Numbered from the stretch's first letter, positions 44,521 to 54,299 are shown. The stretch is 64,000 nt of DNA from Alkaliphilus flagellatus (GCF_018919215.1 NZ_JAHLQK010000005.1:248001-312000); one strand, 5' to 3'. Notes: a model not told the origin generated them from the letters alone. Numbers and translations are program-made.

Positions 44521-45261
44521 CTATTTCTTACTCATAATAATAATATTATCCATTGCAATGTCAGTTTCTCTATTTACTATATCAACTATTTTAGCAACAT
44601 CCTTTTCTGTTAAGTTGTCACTACTTACAACAATATTAATTGATTGATCACTTAAATATACAATTACATCATTAAAGCCCTTTGCCATAATCATATTTTC
44701 TATAAATACTTCTTTCTCAGTACTTGTAATTGTATTTAGTTTCATACTTACAGCTTGATCTCTTATCTCCTCACTAGTATTTTGTCCATTTATAATATCA
44801 TTCAGATTACTAATCATTTCACTTCTTTTCTTATCTCTTTCTAGTTTACTCTCAATAAAATAAGTGTTACTTTTCATCAATTTTTTACTTGTCACTGTTT
44901 CAGAGATTTCGACATTGGTAGCTTGTGCTAATTCTGTTAACTCATTAGTATCTGCACTGTCAACAATTACTGCGTTTGTAATTTCTTTCTTTTCTATTTC
45001 TTCTTTACCTTCCACTGCTAATTCATCTCCAACAGGAGGAGCTTCCTCTGCAACTTCCACTTCTTCATTTTCCTTAAATACAGCTTCTTCATCTAACAAA
45101 CCATGTTCTTCCATCATTGTTAATTCATATTTCTCAAGTTCGCTAGAAGTTTCAAGAAGCGCTTGCTGATTTAAGTTATAATTAACATAACTTATGACAC
45201 CTAACATTAGCACTAATGAGAAAATAACAAAGTTTTTTCTTGCTTTAACTGAAAATTTCAT
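44521..45261 (-). CDS. spoIIIAH: Stage III sporulation protein AH
   Basis: A 246-residue SpoIIIAH. One N-terminal membrane segment (FVIFSLVLMLGVISYVNYNL), an acidic linker rich in Glu and Val, and the C-terminal ring-forming (RBM) domain with NTYFIESKLERDKKRSEMI and DVIVYLSDQSINIVV. It binds SpoIIQ of the forespore to form the feeding channel between the two cells. Last gene of the spoIIIA operon. Confidence 0.95.
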   Translation of the reverse strand: MKFSVKARKNFVIFSLVLMLGVISYVNYNLNQQALLETSSELEKYELTMMEEHGLLDEEAVFKENEEVEVAEEAPPVGDELAVEGKEEIEKKEITNAVIVDSADTNELTELAQATNVEISETVTSKKLMKSNTYFIESKLERDKKRSEMISNLNDIINGQNTSEEIRDQAVSMKLNTITSTEKEVFIENMIMAKGFNDVIVYLSDQSINIVVSSDNLTEKDVAKIVDIVNRETDIAMDNIIIMSKK

Positions 45262-45326
45262 ATAAATTACCCCCTAAAAATATTTTATGAATTAATTTAT
45301 TTATAATCAATGTTTATTACTATTAT

Positions 45327-45917
45327 TTAGTTTCTAGTATAAACCTGAACTCGATCCCCTGAGACTTGCAGCACAGTCTTTACCGCATCATATAACTGCA
45401 TTTTTACTTCTATATCGTCAGCTCCTTCGGCTACAACAATTACGCCTTTTACCTGAGGTTTAATTTCTTTTATTACTAGAGGTCTATTCCCAGTGTTATC
45501 ATTTGTAGTAACAATATTTTCTGTAAGATTTTGAGATGTAACAGTCCTAATGCCACCATTAGAATCCTTCTCTTCTGTAGTATCTTTAGTTTCAACAGTA
45601 TTAGATGCTGGAACAATTTCTGAACCCATTTCAAATGTAACCATAACCTCTACCTCACCAGAACCTTTTATTCTCTCCAGTATCTTCTTTAATCTCACCT
45701 CTACTATTTCTTCTTCTGTTTTAAATACTTCTTCTTGTTTAACAAATGTGTCTCCTGTAGTTTCTTTAATATTGTTTTTCGAACTTGAATCTTTAACTAG
45801 AAGATCGCTTGAAAATATTAAAGCAATTATGGCTACTGCAAGAATTACAATAATATTAGCTACATGCTTCTTTGATATTAATTCCTTTAATAGATCCTTA
45901 ATTTCCTTTATCCTCAT
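45327..45917 (-). CDS. spoIIIAG: Stage III sporulation protein AG
   Basis: A 196-residue SpoIIIAG with a single membrane segment (HVANIIVILAVAIIALIFSS) and an RBM domain; KILERIKGSGEVEVMVTFE and GVIVVAEGADDIEVKMQL are typical. It oligomerises into the large ring of the channel. Confidence 0.94.
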   Translation of the reverse strand: MRIKEIKDLLKELISKKHVANIIVILAVAIIALIFSSDLLVKDSSSKNNIKETTGDTFVKQEEVFKTEEEIVEVRLKKILERIKGSGEVEVMVTFEMGSEIVPASNTVETKDTTEEKDSNGGIRTVTSQNLTENIVTTNDNTGNRPLVIKEIKPQVKGVIVVAEGADDIEVKMQLYDAVKTVLQVSGDRVQVYTRN

Positions 45918-45937
45918 AGTCCTTCCCCCTAACTTAA

Positions 45938-46567
45938 TTAATTACTCTTAAGTACATAAATATTTATGTTATCCTTTGATACATTGTAAAAATTACTAAT
46001 ATCGTCCTTTAGTAGATCACTCCCATTATTAATCAATATGCTATGAGCCTCTACAGTATTATTATTTTTTCTTCCTAAAGATACATTTATTTGTACTGGC
46101 TCAATTTTCGTCTTTGGAGGCTCTTTGTGTTTATTAGTTTCCTTTAATGTAATGTTAAAACTATCAATTAAACCAAAGTTGGAACTTTTACTGTCATCTT
46201 CGATTTCAACTAGTATCTCTTTAACAATATATTCTGTGTTTTCTTCAATACGACTTTTGAGTTGCTTGCTAATTTCATTTTTGTATAATTTAACAACAGC
46301 TTCGTTATTACTACTTTGAATGTTATTTATTCGATTTTTAGCTGTTGCTAACTCCAATTGATTAGATGTCTTAATAACTCCCTCCTCAAAATCAATTTCA
46401 CCACTTATAAGATTTGTTATTGGATTTAATATAACTATCATAAGCAAGAATCCAACCACCACATTTATATACCTTTTATGATTTGAATTAGGTATCAATA
46501 TTTCTACAAATGCTACAAATATAATGACTGATATTATTGTAATAATCCACTCTCTCAGAAGTTCCAC
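45938..46567 (-). CDS. spoIIIAF: Stage III sporulation protein AF
   Basis: A 209-residue SpoIIIAF: two N-terminal membrane segments (WIITIISVIIFVAFVEIL, then VVVGFLLMIVILNP) and a C-terminal soluble RBM-like domain. NSNHKRYINVVVGF is a family block. Confidence 0.93.
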   Translation of the reverse strand: MELLREWIITIISVIIFVAFVEILIPNSNHKRYINVVVGFLLMIVILNPITNLISGEIDFEEGVIKTSNQLELATAKNRINNIQSSNNEAVVKLYKNEISKQLKSRIEENTEYIVKEILVEIEDDSKSSNFGLIDSFNITLKETNKHKEPPKTKIEPVQINVSLGRKNNNTVEAHSILINNGSDLLKDDISNFYNVSKDNINIYVLKSN

Positions 46568-46575
46568 TATATCAC

Positions 46576-47757
46576 CTACCTCATCATTACTGTAATATTA
46601 CCTGCGCCAACTATAATAGTTATCGTGATAAAAAACATAATTGCTACTGAAGATACTGTCGCAAATATTAGGACCAATGAGTTACTCATATGATTTAAAC
46701 AATCTGCCAGCTGACTTTGCGAAATTGGCTCTACAATAGCAGAGCATATTTTATATATAGTTATTAATGCAATAATTTTAACCATAGGGATTAAGCAAAT
46801 AATAAAAATCGCAATCAAACCTATTACACCAATACTATTTTTAAGTAGCAGTGAATATCCAATTACTGTGTCCATAGCATCAGATAAAAATCCTCCTACA
46901 ATAGGTATAAACTTATCTACTGCAAATTTAGCTGTCCTTATTGTAATACCATCTACAGTTGATGCCGTTATTCCCTGTATAGATATTATTCCAATAAACG
47001 CGGTTAAAACAAAACCTAATATAACTACTGCTGATTGCTTTAATAAACTAGCCAGTTTTGTTACTTGCACTTTAGACGAAAGATTGTTGACTATCGCCAA
47101 AACTGCAGAAAATAGTATTAATGGTAATACTACAGATTTTATTATTGTTCCTATAAAGCCAATTGATCCTAGTAAAACTGGATGAAAAAAAGCCGAAGTT
47201 GTTAGTCCCCCCATTGCAATTAATATTGCAAGTAAAATTGGTAGTAGTGCCTGCATAAACGTAACCATTGTATCAATAGTTTCTTTACCTAAGTTGATAG
47301 CTATCATAAAACTTTTAATAGTAATTGTAATAATAACTAAATAACATACAGTATATGCTAATTTCCCTACAACATCATTTTCAAATGCACTCTGCAGGTT
47401 ACTTAATATAGCATATATAGCAGATAAAACTATTATCTGTCCTAATATCTTCCAGTTAGCTACAACCTCCTTAAAAAAATATTTTATAGTTCCATTTATT
47501 ATATCTTGCAACGATACAATACCTTCCCCCTTAAGTATTTTAGTTATAAAAGGTTTTATTTCAATTTTAGGAATGTATTCTTCTAAATCATCATTCATAG
47601 AATCAATTATTCGCTGTAGATCATTGATGTTAAGCTTGTCTAGTTGATCGGCAATTATACTTTCCGGGGTAACAGCATCTTCATTAGCCCAAGACACCCC
47701 AGCAAAAGCAATAAGTAACATCATAGTTAAAACTAAGATATTTTTAATTTTTTTCAT
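46576..47757 (-). CDS. spoIIIAE: Stage III sporulation protein AE
   Basis: A 393-residue SpoIIIAE. A cleavable signal peptide (KNILVLTMMLLIAFAGVSWA) is followed by about eight membrane segments; GISVQ-like IGIISIQGITASTVDGITIRTAKFAVDKFIP(I) and PIVGGFLSDAMDTV are characteristic (given in part). It is a large membrane component of the mother-cell complex. Confidence 0.95.
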   Translation of the reverse strand: MKKIKNILVLTMMLLIAFAGVSWANEDAVTPESIIADQLDKLNINDLQRIIDSMNDDLEEYIPKIEIKPFITKILKGEGIVSLQDIINGTIKYFFKEVVANWKILGQIIVLSAIYAILSNLQSAFENDVVGKLAYTVCYLVIITITIKSFMIAINLGKETIDTMVTFMQALLPILLAILIAMGGLTTSAFFHPVLLGSIGFIGTIIKSVVLPLILFSAVLAIVNNLSSKVQVTKLASLLKQSAVVILGFVLTAFIGIISIQGITASTVDGITIRTAKFAVDKFIPIVGGFLSDAMDTVIGYSLLLKNSIGVIGLIAIFIICLIPMVKIIALITIYKICSAIVEPISQSQLADCLNHMSNSLVLIFATVSSVAIMFFITITIIVGAGNITVMMR

Positions 47758-47768
47758 TTTTTCACATC

Positions 47769-48155
47769 CTAAGGTACCATATTGATAATCAAATCCATTA
47801 AAGAGACTAGAATCGGTACTGCCATTACCATAATAAGAATTTTTCCTGCAAATTCAATCTTAGATGCCATTACCCCTTCACCTGCATCCTTACAAATTTG
47901 GGCTCCAAACTCTGCTATGTACGCTATCCCAACTATTTTTAAAATTGTAGATAAATAAATAGAATCAATACTTATTTTATTTGCTAACTGACTAAGTATT
48001 TCAATAACCGATTGAAGTTTAGTCGCTATAAATAAAAATATAATTACACCTGCTACAAGACTAATATACAGTCCTATTTCTGGTTTTTCATTTTTTATTA
48101 ATACAGATAATATAGTAGCAACTAAACCAATAGCAACTATTTGAAAGATCTCCAT
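47769..48155 (-). CDS. spoIIIAD: Stage III sporulation protein AD
   Basis: A 128-residue membrane protein with three to four segments. AEFGAQICKDAGEGVMASKI is the clear family signature. It is 12 bp downstream of spoIIIAC, to which it is related. Confidence 0.95.
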   Translation of the reverse strand: MEIFQIVAIGLVATILSVLIKNEKPEIGLYISLVAGVIIFLFIATKLQSVIEILSQLANKISIDSIYLSTILKIVGIAYIAEFGAQICKDAGEGVMASKIEFAGKILIMVMAVPILVSLMDLIINMVP

Positions 48156-48167
48156 TTCATCACGTCC

Positions 48168-48371
48168 TTAATATAACTGAAACATTGTTTTAACTGTATC
48201 AAATAGATTCGTTACTAAGTTAATAACCATAGTAAGCACTACAACAACACCAACTAAAGTTATAAACGTAGCCTGTTCTTCTCTACCAGCTTTAATTAGT
48301 ACTTGATTAAGTACAGTAATTACTATTCCAATTGCAGCTATTTTAAAGATGACGTCAACATTCATAATCAT
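48168..48371 (-). CDS. spoIIIAC: Stage III sporulation protein AC
   Basis: A 67-residue protein with two membrane segments and the signature LNQVLIKAGREEQATFITL. Normal length for the family. Confidence 0.95.
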   Translation of the reverse strand: MIMNVDVIFKIAAIGIVITVLNQVLIKAGREEQATFITLVGVVVVLTMVINLVTNLFDTVKTMFQLY

Positions 48372-48398
48372 AATTTAACCCCCTAGCTTTGAGCTGTT

Positions 48399-48920
48399 TT
48401 AATATAGTATTATTATTATTGATAATCCTAATAAGAACCCTAAGTTTTTAAATAATTTAACATTTCTACCTTGCTCCAATATCGAAAGCTCATAGTGTCT
48501 TTTTAAATCTTCTTGTATTAATCGAATGTGCTTCGTCTGATCTTCGCAATTAGATATTCCTAGATTTTTACCAAGAGATAATAATATTTCTATATCATCC
48601 TTATTAAAGCAAGTACCTGCTGTCTCCTTACTTACTGAGATATGCCAGATTTCTTCAAATGTTTGCCCTTGCTTCTTACTTAATAAATCAGCGGCAGTAA
48701 AAAAAATACTCCCTATTTCTTTTCTGCTTTTATTTCCTACCTTTTCTAAAAGAATAGGTATTGGTGTTGCACCATATACTATTTCTGTTTCCAGCATTTG
48801 TATTGTAGATAAAAGACTATTAAGAAGCTTTGTTCTTTCTATATATGTATTGGCAAAAATAAAGCCTAGTAATGAACTACAGCAAACAATAACAATAGAA
48901 TATACCACCTTTAGTAACAT
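48399..48920 (-). CDS. spoIIIAB: Stage III sporulation protein AB
   Basis: A 173-residue SpoIIIAB with N- and C-terminal membrane segments (VVYSIVIVCCSSLLGFIFA; LGFLLGLSIIIILY) and a helical cytoplasmic domain with ETEIVYGATPIPILLEKVG, resembling GspF/PilC-type folds. It starts 1 bp after the spoIIIAA stop. Confidence 0.94.
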   Translation of the reverse strand: MLLKVVYSIVIVCCSSLLGFIFANTYIERTKLLNSLLSTIQMLETEIVYGATPIPILLEKVGNKSRKEIGSIFFTAADLLSKKQGQTFEEIWHISVSKETAGTCFNKDDIEILLSLGKNLGISNCEDQTKHIRLIQEDLKRHYELSILEQGRNVKLFKNLGFLLGLSIIIILY

Positions 48921-48921
48921 G

Positions 48922-49953
48922 CTAAATACACAACCTATTCTGCTTTGTATTTTGGTATAAATAAGTTAAATTAAATCCATCAACAATACTATCTACAGTA
49001 CCTACTCCATTGCTATTTGATAAAAATACTATCCTTTCAAATACTCCATCCTTAACTAATTTGCCAACAATCTTTTTATTTAATATATTTTCCAATGATC
49101 TTCCATGTACGGTAGTAATTAACTTTATTCCCGCCATCATAGCCTCTTCTATAGATATACTATCCTCTTCCCTACCAATTTCGTCTGTAGCAATTACTTG
49201 AGGGGACATAGCTCTAATTAACATCATCATCCCTTCAGCTTTTGGACAAGAGTCTAGTATATCTGTTCTAGGTCCTAAGTCATTTTGTGGGATACCTTGA
49301 AAGCAGGCCCCTATTTCTGATCTTTCATCAACCACACCAACCTTTATACCTCTAAAATTCATATGTGGTACCCCTTGACTTATCATGCGAATAATATCTC
49401 TTAGTAATGTAGTCTTTCCGCATTGTGGTGGCGAAACAATTAATGTATTTAAAAATTCTCCATTAGAAGTAATAACATGAGGCAATACAGTATTTGCCAC
49501 ACCTAACTTTTCTCTAGATATTCTAATATTTAAACCACTAAAATTTTTCAATGTTCTTATGCCTTTACTATCCATCAATACTTTCCCTACTATTCCAATT
49601 CTATGTCCACCCTGTATAGTTATATATCCGTTCTTTAGCTCATCTTCAACTGAATATATAGAGTAATCAGAGGCAAACTGTAATGTTTTTTCAATGTTTT
49701 CTCTATTTATGTAATAACTATTATTAGGAGTTAATGTAAGATTTCCATTCAAATCAACAAAATAGTCTTTCTGTCCTCCAAATACCATTAAAGGCTTGTT
49801 AACTCTTAATCGTATTTCTTCTAAAATTAATTTAAAATCATCCGGTATTTTTTTTATAATTTTTCTAACATCAGGGCATAGATAAAGCTCTAGATTTGAA
49901 ACAATAGATGCTTCACTTTTACTTTGGTTTATTAAGTTCATACGTTTTTCCAC
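48922..49953 (-). CDS. spoIIIAA: Stage III sporulation protein AA (ATPase)
   Basis: A 343-residue secretion-type ATPase. GTG start with AGGAGG 8 nt upstream. IRLRVNKPLMV and YSVEDELKNGYITIQGGHRIG near the N-terminus, Walker A VSPPQCGKTTLLRD, and Walker B VGVVDERSEIG are present. It energises the SpoIIIA complex. First gene of the operon. Confidence 0.95.
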   Translation of the reverse strand: MEKRMNLINQSKSEASIVSNLELYLCPDVRKIIKKIPDDFKLILEEIRLRVNKPLMVFGGQKDYFVDLNGNLTLTPNNSYYINRENIEKTLQFASDYSIYSVEDELKNGYITIQGGHRIGIVGKVLMDSKGIRTLKNFSGLNIRISREKLGVANTVLPHVITSNGEFLNTLIVSPPQCGKTTLLRDIIRMISQGVPHMNFRGIKVGVVDERSEIGACFQGIPQNDLGPRTDILDSCPKAEGMMMLIRAMSPQVIATDEIGREEDSISIEEAMMAGIKLITTVHGRSLENILNKKIVGKLVKDGVFERIVFLSNSNGVGTVDSIVDGFNLTYLYQNTKQNRLCI

Positions 49954-50012
49954 AACATGTCCCTCCTTTTATATATAATTAATATTTACATACTTAACTA
50001 ATTATGCTTATT

Positions 50013-50052
50013 TTACAAAAAAATAAAATCCAAGGATTAATCCTTGGATTTT
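50013..50052 (-). terminator. Rho-independent terminator separating efp-side genes from spoIIIA
   Basis: A 12-bp AAAATCCAAGGA stem with TTAA loop followed on the minus strand by TTTTATTTTTTTG. It isolates the sporulation operon from the upstream housekeeping genes. Confidence 0.93.
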
Positions 50053-50072
50053 ACAGTACTTAGTATTATTTT

Positions 50073-50510
50073 CTATTCTTCATCGTCAAAATCATCAAAA
50101 TCATGGTTACAGCAGCAACCGTCTACCTCTTCGAATTCTACTTTTTCATTGCATCTTGGACATATAACATCAATATCATCTTCATATAATAGATCTTCAT
50201 CTATATATACTTCTTCATGACAATTAGGACATTCTACTTCAACAAAATCGATGTCATCATCGTCTTCGTCATCATCGTCCTCATCATCTTCATATAAATC
50301 CTCTTCAATATTTGTTAAGTCTTCATCCATAGCTTCTATATATTCAGCCATTTCATCTGCATCCTCGTTTAATTCTACAATTGAATCAGCAAAATCTTCT
50401 AAAACATCAATAATACTAACTAAAAGTCTTCCTTCCTTAGTTGTTTCTTCGATGTTAAGACCATCAGCTAATCCTTTTAAATAAGCTACTTTTTCGTATA
50501 AAAATTCCAT
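50073..50510 (-). CDS. Acidic zinc-ribbon protein (CD1247 N-terminal domain family)
   Basis: A 145-residue very acidic protein. The N-terminal helical domain (MEFLYEKVAYLKGLADGLN) matches the small family known as CD1247 N-terminal domain. A run of Asp/Glu around residues 74-88 separates it from a zinc ribbon with CPNC and CPRC, then a CCC-containing acidic tail. Function unknown; the zinc ribbon suggests nucleic-acid or protein binding. Lies downstream of efp in Clostridia generally. Confidence 0.8.
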   Translation of the reverse strand: MEFLYEKVAYLKGLADGLNIEETTKEGRLLVSIIDVLEDFADSIVELNEDADEMAEYIEAMDEDLTNIEEDLYEDDEDDDDEDDDDIDFVEVECPNCHEEVYIDEDLLYEDDIDVICPRCNEKVEFEEVDGCCCNHDFDDFDDEE

Positions 50511-50552
50511 ATTTGTTACCTCCTTTTTTATTTTAACATTTGTATTATTTCC

Positions 50553-51110
50553 CTATATTCTTGACATATACTCTCCAGTTCGAGTATCAATTCTAACAAT
50601 ATCTCCTTCATTAACAAATAGAGGCACATGGATTACAGCTCCAGTTTCAACTGTGGCAGATTTTGTTACGTTACTTGCAGTATCTCCCTTTACTCCAGGC
50701 TCTGTTTCAACTATTTGTAGCTCAACAAAGTTTGGAGGATCTACTTGGAATGGCTTTCCATGGTAAAACTTAATAGTAGCATTTGCATTTTCTTTTAAAA
50801 ATTTAATTGCATCTTCAACTTCTTCATATGTTAATGGGCTTTGCTCAAAAGTTTCATTATCCATAAAGTAATATAATTCACCATCATTATATAAGTATTG
50901 CATTTCTTTTGTTTCTATATGAGCCCTTGGGAATTTATCACTTGGGTTAAATGCTTCTTCTCTAGTACCACCATTTTTTAGATTTTTATATTTTGTTCTA
51001 ACAAAGGCAGCTCCTTTACCTGGCTTTACGTGTTGAAAATCTAAAACCACATAAGGTTCTCCATTCATCTCAAAAGTTACGCCTTTTCTAAAATCACTTG
51101 CTGAAATCAT
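50553..51110 (-). CDS. efp: Translation elongation factor P
   Basis: A 185-residue EF-P that relieves ribosome stalling at polyproline. KOW-like N-terminal domain with [12 protein letters not shown], where Lys32 is the tip residue modified in many bacteria, two OB domains, and the C-terminal [19 protein letters not shown]-type signature (here [17 protein letters not shown]). Upstream of it is the peptidase gene, as usual. Confidence 0.97.
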   Translation of the reverse strand: MISASDFRKGVTFEMNGEPYVVLDFQHVKPGKGAAFVRTKYKNLKNGGTREEAFNPSDKFPRAHIETKEMQYLYNDGELYYFMDNETFEQSPLTYEEVEDAIKFLKENANATIKFYHGKPFQVDPPNFVELQIVETEPGVKGDTASNVTKSATVETGAVIHVPLFVNEGDIVRIDTRTGEYMSRI

Positions 51111-51143
51111 AGTATCCCTCCATATTAATTTGTCTATTGTATA

Positions 51144-52211
51144 TTATATTTCAAGTTCTATAAGGTCTTTTGTAGATTTTGATAGAACTCTATAACCATC
51201 ATCTGTAACTAAAACTAAATCTTCAATTCTTACGCCACCAAAGTCAGAAATATATATACCTGGTTCAATAGTTATTATCATACCTGACTCCATTGGCACT
51301 TTACCTCGTACATTTATATGAGGTAGCTCATGGACTTCAAGTCCAACTCCATGGCCTAAACCATGTCCAAAATATTGACCATATCCTTTGTCACTAATTA
51401 TTTTTCTTGCAATTCCATCTAATTCCTCACCAGTTACGCCTGGTTCTACTGCCTCTAATGATGTTTTTTGAGCTTCTAATACGATATTATAAATTTCTTT
51501 TTGTTTATTATTAGCTTTTCCTAAAACGAAAGTTCTAGTCATATCAGAACAATATCCATTATATACACAACCAAAGTCCAATGTAATCAAATCTCCAGCT
51601 TCAATGGTTTTACTAGTAGCAACACCATGAGGTAGAGAAGATCTTTTGCCTGAGGCAATAATAGATTCAAAACTCAGTTTATTAGCTCCTCTTTTTTTCA
51701 TAAAAAATTCTAATTCTAAAGCAATATCTAATTCAGACATCCCTAGTTTGACAAAATTTAGTATATGATTAAAAGCTTCATCTGCTATAGAAGCAGCTTT
51801 TTCTATGTATTCAACTTCATCTAAGGTTTTTACAGATCTTAAATCTACAAGAGCACCATCTAAAGGAGTTAATTCGGTTTTGACTAGTTTGTTTAAAAAA
51901 TCGCTATATTGTCCATAGGTCATAAAGTCCTCTTCAACTCCAAGCTTTCCTAGATCAAATCCATTTAAAACATCTGTAATTGTTTTTTGATTATTAATTT
52001 CTACTATTTCATATCCATTACATTGAGTAGAAGCCTGGTCCAAATATCTGAAGTCTGTAATAAATTTAGCATCGTTTTTAGTAATTAATACATAGCCAGT
52101 ACTACCTGTAAAACCTGATGCATATCTTCTATTTTCAGGTTTATATAATAATATCCCATCTAGCCCTTTGTCTTTTAGAAGTGTCCTTAGATTATCAATT
52201 CTTTTATTCAT
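51144..52211 (-). CDS. Xaa-Pro aminopeptidase (M24 family)
   Basis: A 355-residue creatinase-fold metallopeptidase. The N-terminal non-catalytic domain starts with NKRIDNLRTLLKDKGLDGI. The pita-bread domain has the ligands in LDFGCVYNGYCSDMTRTF, GHGLGHGVGLEVHE, ITIEPGIYI and VRIEDLVLV. It probably removes N-terminal residues before proline. The pairing with efp is very common. Whether it is PepP or PepQ type is not certain. Confidence 0.92.
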   Translation of the reverse strand: MNKRIDNLRTLLKDKGLDGILLYKPENRRYASGFTGSTGYVLITKNDAKFITDFRYLDQASTQCNGYEIVEINNQKTITDVLNGFDLGKLGVEEDFMTYGQYSDFLNKLVKTELTPLDGALVDLRSVKTLDEVEYIEKAASIADEAFNHILNFVKLGMSELDIALELEFFMKKRGANKLSFESIIASGKRSSLPHGVATSKTIEAGDLITLDFGCVYNGYCSDMTRTFVLGKANNKQKEIYNIVLEAQKTSLEAVEPGVTGEELDGIARKIISDKGYGQYFGHGLGHGVGLEVHELPHINVRGKVPMESGMIITIEPGIYISDFGGVRIEDLVLVTDDGYRVLSKSTKDLIELEI

Positions 52212-52340
52212 AAAGAATTCCCCCTATCAAAGCAAACTTTTGTTTTAAATTACTTTCCCAGCTTTGGAATACACTTCCTTACTAATAAATTCCTATATTA
52301 TAATATCATACTTTTTTATCTTTGAATAGATTTTATGTTA

Positions 52341-52859
52341 CTAAGTAGGCCGAATTATGGAAATAATATTATTAACTATTTCACTAAGTGACTTTCCATC
52401 CACTACCACTTTAAACTCAGCTACCTCTTCATAGTACTTTCTTCTTTTGTCAAGGAGTTCTATTATTTTGTCAATAGGATTTGTTTCATTTAATAAAGGT
52501 CTAATAGTCTCACTTCTATTTAAATTAGTTAAAATCCATTGAGGACTAGATTCTAAGTAAACAACCTTACCGATATCCCTTAACTTTCTACGATTATCTG
52601 CTGAAATTATAATACCTCCTCCAGTAGATATTACTTTGTTTTCTGATTTTCTAAATAAGTCCAATGCTTCATGTTCTTTTTCTCTAAAATAAGCCTCTCC
52701 ATTTAAAGTAAAGATATTGTTAACAGTTATGCCTTCTATTTCTTCTATTAATTGATCCATGTCAATAAAATCAAGATCTAATGTCTCTGCTAACATCTTA
52801 CCTATCGTAGTTTTGCCTGTAGCCATAAATCCTACTAGAACAATATTATTATTTCCCAC
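52341..52859 (-). CDS. aroK: Shikimate kinase
   Basis: A 172-residue P-loop kinase. Walker A GFMATGKTTIGK, shikimate-binding DMDQLIEE and the Arg in TGGGIIIS, with RPLLNE lid. GTG start overlapping the comFB stop (TAGTG), indicating coupled translation. No other shikimate-pathway genes are nearby. Confidence 0.93.
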   Translation of the reverse strand: MGNNNIVLVGFMATGKTTIGKMLAETLDLDFIDMDQLIEEIEGITVNNIFTLNGEAYFREKEHEALDLFRKSENKVISTGGGIIISADNRRKLRDIGKVVYLESSPQWILTNLNRSETIRPLLNETNPIDKIIELLDKRRKYYEEVAEFKVVVDGKSLSEIVNNIISIIRPT

Positions 52860-53140
52860 TACTCCATCACCCTATGCTTAGGGAGTTTGTTTACTTTCTC
52901 CATAGCCTCTACTAACACTTTAGTAACATCAATCTCTGATTGTACTGTAAACATATTAGCCTTAGATAAAACAGAACCTTTTTCTGTCGCTATATACCTA
53001 GGTTTAAGATTATTTAATGCAATAGCTTTAATATCATTTGTACACTGCTCACAAACACATTGATTTCCGTATTTATCCTCCATTAATATACGTTTAAGCA
53101 CCAGATCTACAACGTCCTCCATATAGTTATGTACCTTCAA
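52859..53140 (-). CDS. comFB: ComFB-family protein (late competence development)
   Basis: A 93-residue protein with HNYMEDVVDLVLKRIL at the N-terminus and CVCEQCTNDIKAIALN, the ComFB signature with a possible zinc-binding cysteine triad. ComFB domains can bind cyclic dinucleotides in some bacteria. Its position between type IV pilin genes and aroK hints at pilus or DNA-uptake linked regulation, which is inference. Confidence 0.85.
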   Translation of the reverse strand: MKVHNYMEDVVDLVLKRILMEDKYGNQCVCEQCTNDIKAIALNNLKPRYIATEKGSVLSKANMFTVQSEIDVTKVLVEAMEKVNKLPKHRVME

Positions 53141-53173
53141 CTTTATCCCTCCTCTAAATCTAAAAATTACATG

Positions 53174-53782
53174 CTATAAACCAATCGTTTGATAATACTC
53201 TACTATACTCACAGGCAAAATACTAACCTTCGGAAGATTATATTCATCAAACCCATTATCAATAATCTTAGGTAATTCTAATTTGGCCTTAATAAACCTT
53301 CTAGCTCTATTGTATCTTCCTGTAGATGTAATATTAATAACTTTTTCTCCAGAGTCATACTCAATATCTATTTTGTAATAATGGTCATTTTCATATTCCT
53401 CGAAAGGATTATTTTCATTACCACCTAATTTCTTTATGTTGGGAATAATTTTTTGCTCAACATAAATAGAAAACTTTGGAGGATCATATTTAATAGACGG
53501 ATTGTTATTTATATCTTTGAGGTATTCTTTCTTATAGTTCTGCAAATCTAATAAATACTCCATTATAACTTTATCTGATAATTCCATTATTTGCATTATC
53601 TTTAATTCTAAGATCGATTCTGAAATATAATTAGCTCTGTAACTATCATTATTAGAATTAATAATTTCAATATTAGTGCTCATTATATATACGAGTGAGG
53701 TTAAAATTACAAAAATAATCAAAGAAATAAAAATAATGCTTACATATATTATACCATTTTGATTATTTAACAAAGACCTCAT
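53174..53782 (-). CDS. PilX-like minor pilus-associated protein
   Basis: A 202-residue protein with a short N-terminal NNQNG site followed by a long hydrophobic helix (IIYVSIIFISLIIFVILTS). It lacks the Glu at position +5 of standard pilins, a feature of the GspK/PilX group, and has a polar C-terminal domain. The start codon comes just after the preceding pilin's stop with no clear Shine-Dalgarno, so it is likely translationally coupled. Confidence 0.72.
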   Translation of the reverse strand: MRSLLNNQNGIIYVSIIFISLIIFVILTSLVYIMSTNIEIINSNNDSYRANYISESILELKIMQIMELSDKVIMEYLLDLQNYKKEYLKDINNNPSIKYDPPKFSIYVEQKIIPNIKKLGGNENNPFEEYENDHYYKIDIEYDSGEKVINITSTGRYNRARRFIKAKLELPKIIDNGFDEYNLPKVSILPVSIVEYYQTIGL

Positions 53783-53783
53783 A

Positions 53784-54299
53784 TTAAATTTTAGTGTACT
53801 CTAATTTAAATTTTATTTTACTAGAGTATCTAGATTTATTTGTTATAACTTCAATTTCTACTAATTTCCCCTCTACTAGTTCATTTACAATAACATTTTT
53901 TATATTATTACTCAACACATTATTTTCATTATTTTTATTTACTCGAATTTCATTTTTATCCTTATAAAAATTTATTAATGTATTTTGTTTCCTCGATATC
54001 TCACCACTCAGATCTATCCAAGCTATTTTATTATTATAGTCCCTACCTTGAAATATCTTTTCTTCTCCATAATATATAATAGATTTTTGATTACATTCCA
54101 TTAACCTTTTTTCTATATATTTCAAAACAATTTGTGCATCATTTTTCGCCTCTAAAAGTTCAGTCTGGTTTTTATAGGTATTAAAAGTGAAATAAAATAA
54201 CATAGAAATGCTGATTAAAATTATAGAAATAAGTGAAATAGATACTATTAATTCAATTAAAATATACCCATTTTCTTGTTTTTTAGCATTAGTATGAAT
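53784..54299 (-). CDS. PilW-like minor pilin with a probable ATT start
   Basis: Type IV prepilin whose N-terminus lies upstream of the first ATG (54203). The in-frame sequence reads KKQENG then YILIELIVSISLIS, a good prepilin peptidase site with Glu at +5. No ATG, GTG or TTG is available between the in-frame TGA (54308-54306) and this signal; only ATC, ATA and ATT. The ATT at 54299 lies 6 nt after AGAGGGTGA and is my best start, giving about 171 residues. The C-terminus is a typical PilW/PilJ-like beta domain. Either rare ATT initiation or coupling to the upstream gene must be invoked. Confidence 0.7.
   Translation of the reverse strand: MHTNAKKQENGYILIELIVSISLISIILISISMLFYFTFNTYKNQTELLEAKNDAQIVLKYIEKRLMECNQKSIIYYGEEKIFQGRDYNNKIAWIDLSGEISRKQNTLINFYKDKNEIRVNKNNENNVLSNNIKNVIVNELVEGKLVEIEVITNKSRYSSKIKFKLEYTKI

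Noticed and set aside
50251-50484. Plus-strand ORF that would encode a poly-serine protein
   Set aside because: It is the reverse-strand shadow of the Asp/Glu-rich region of the acidic zinc-ribbon gene.
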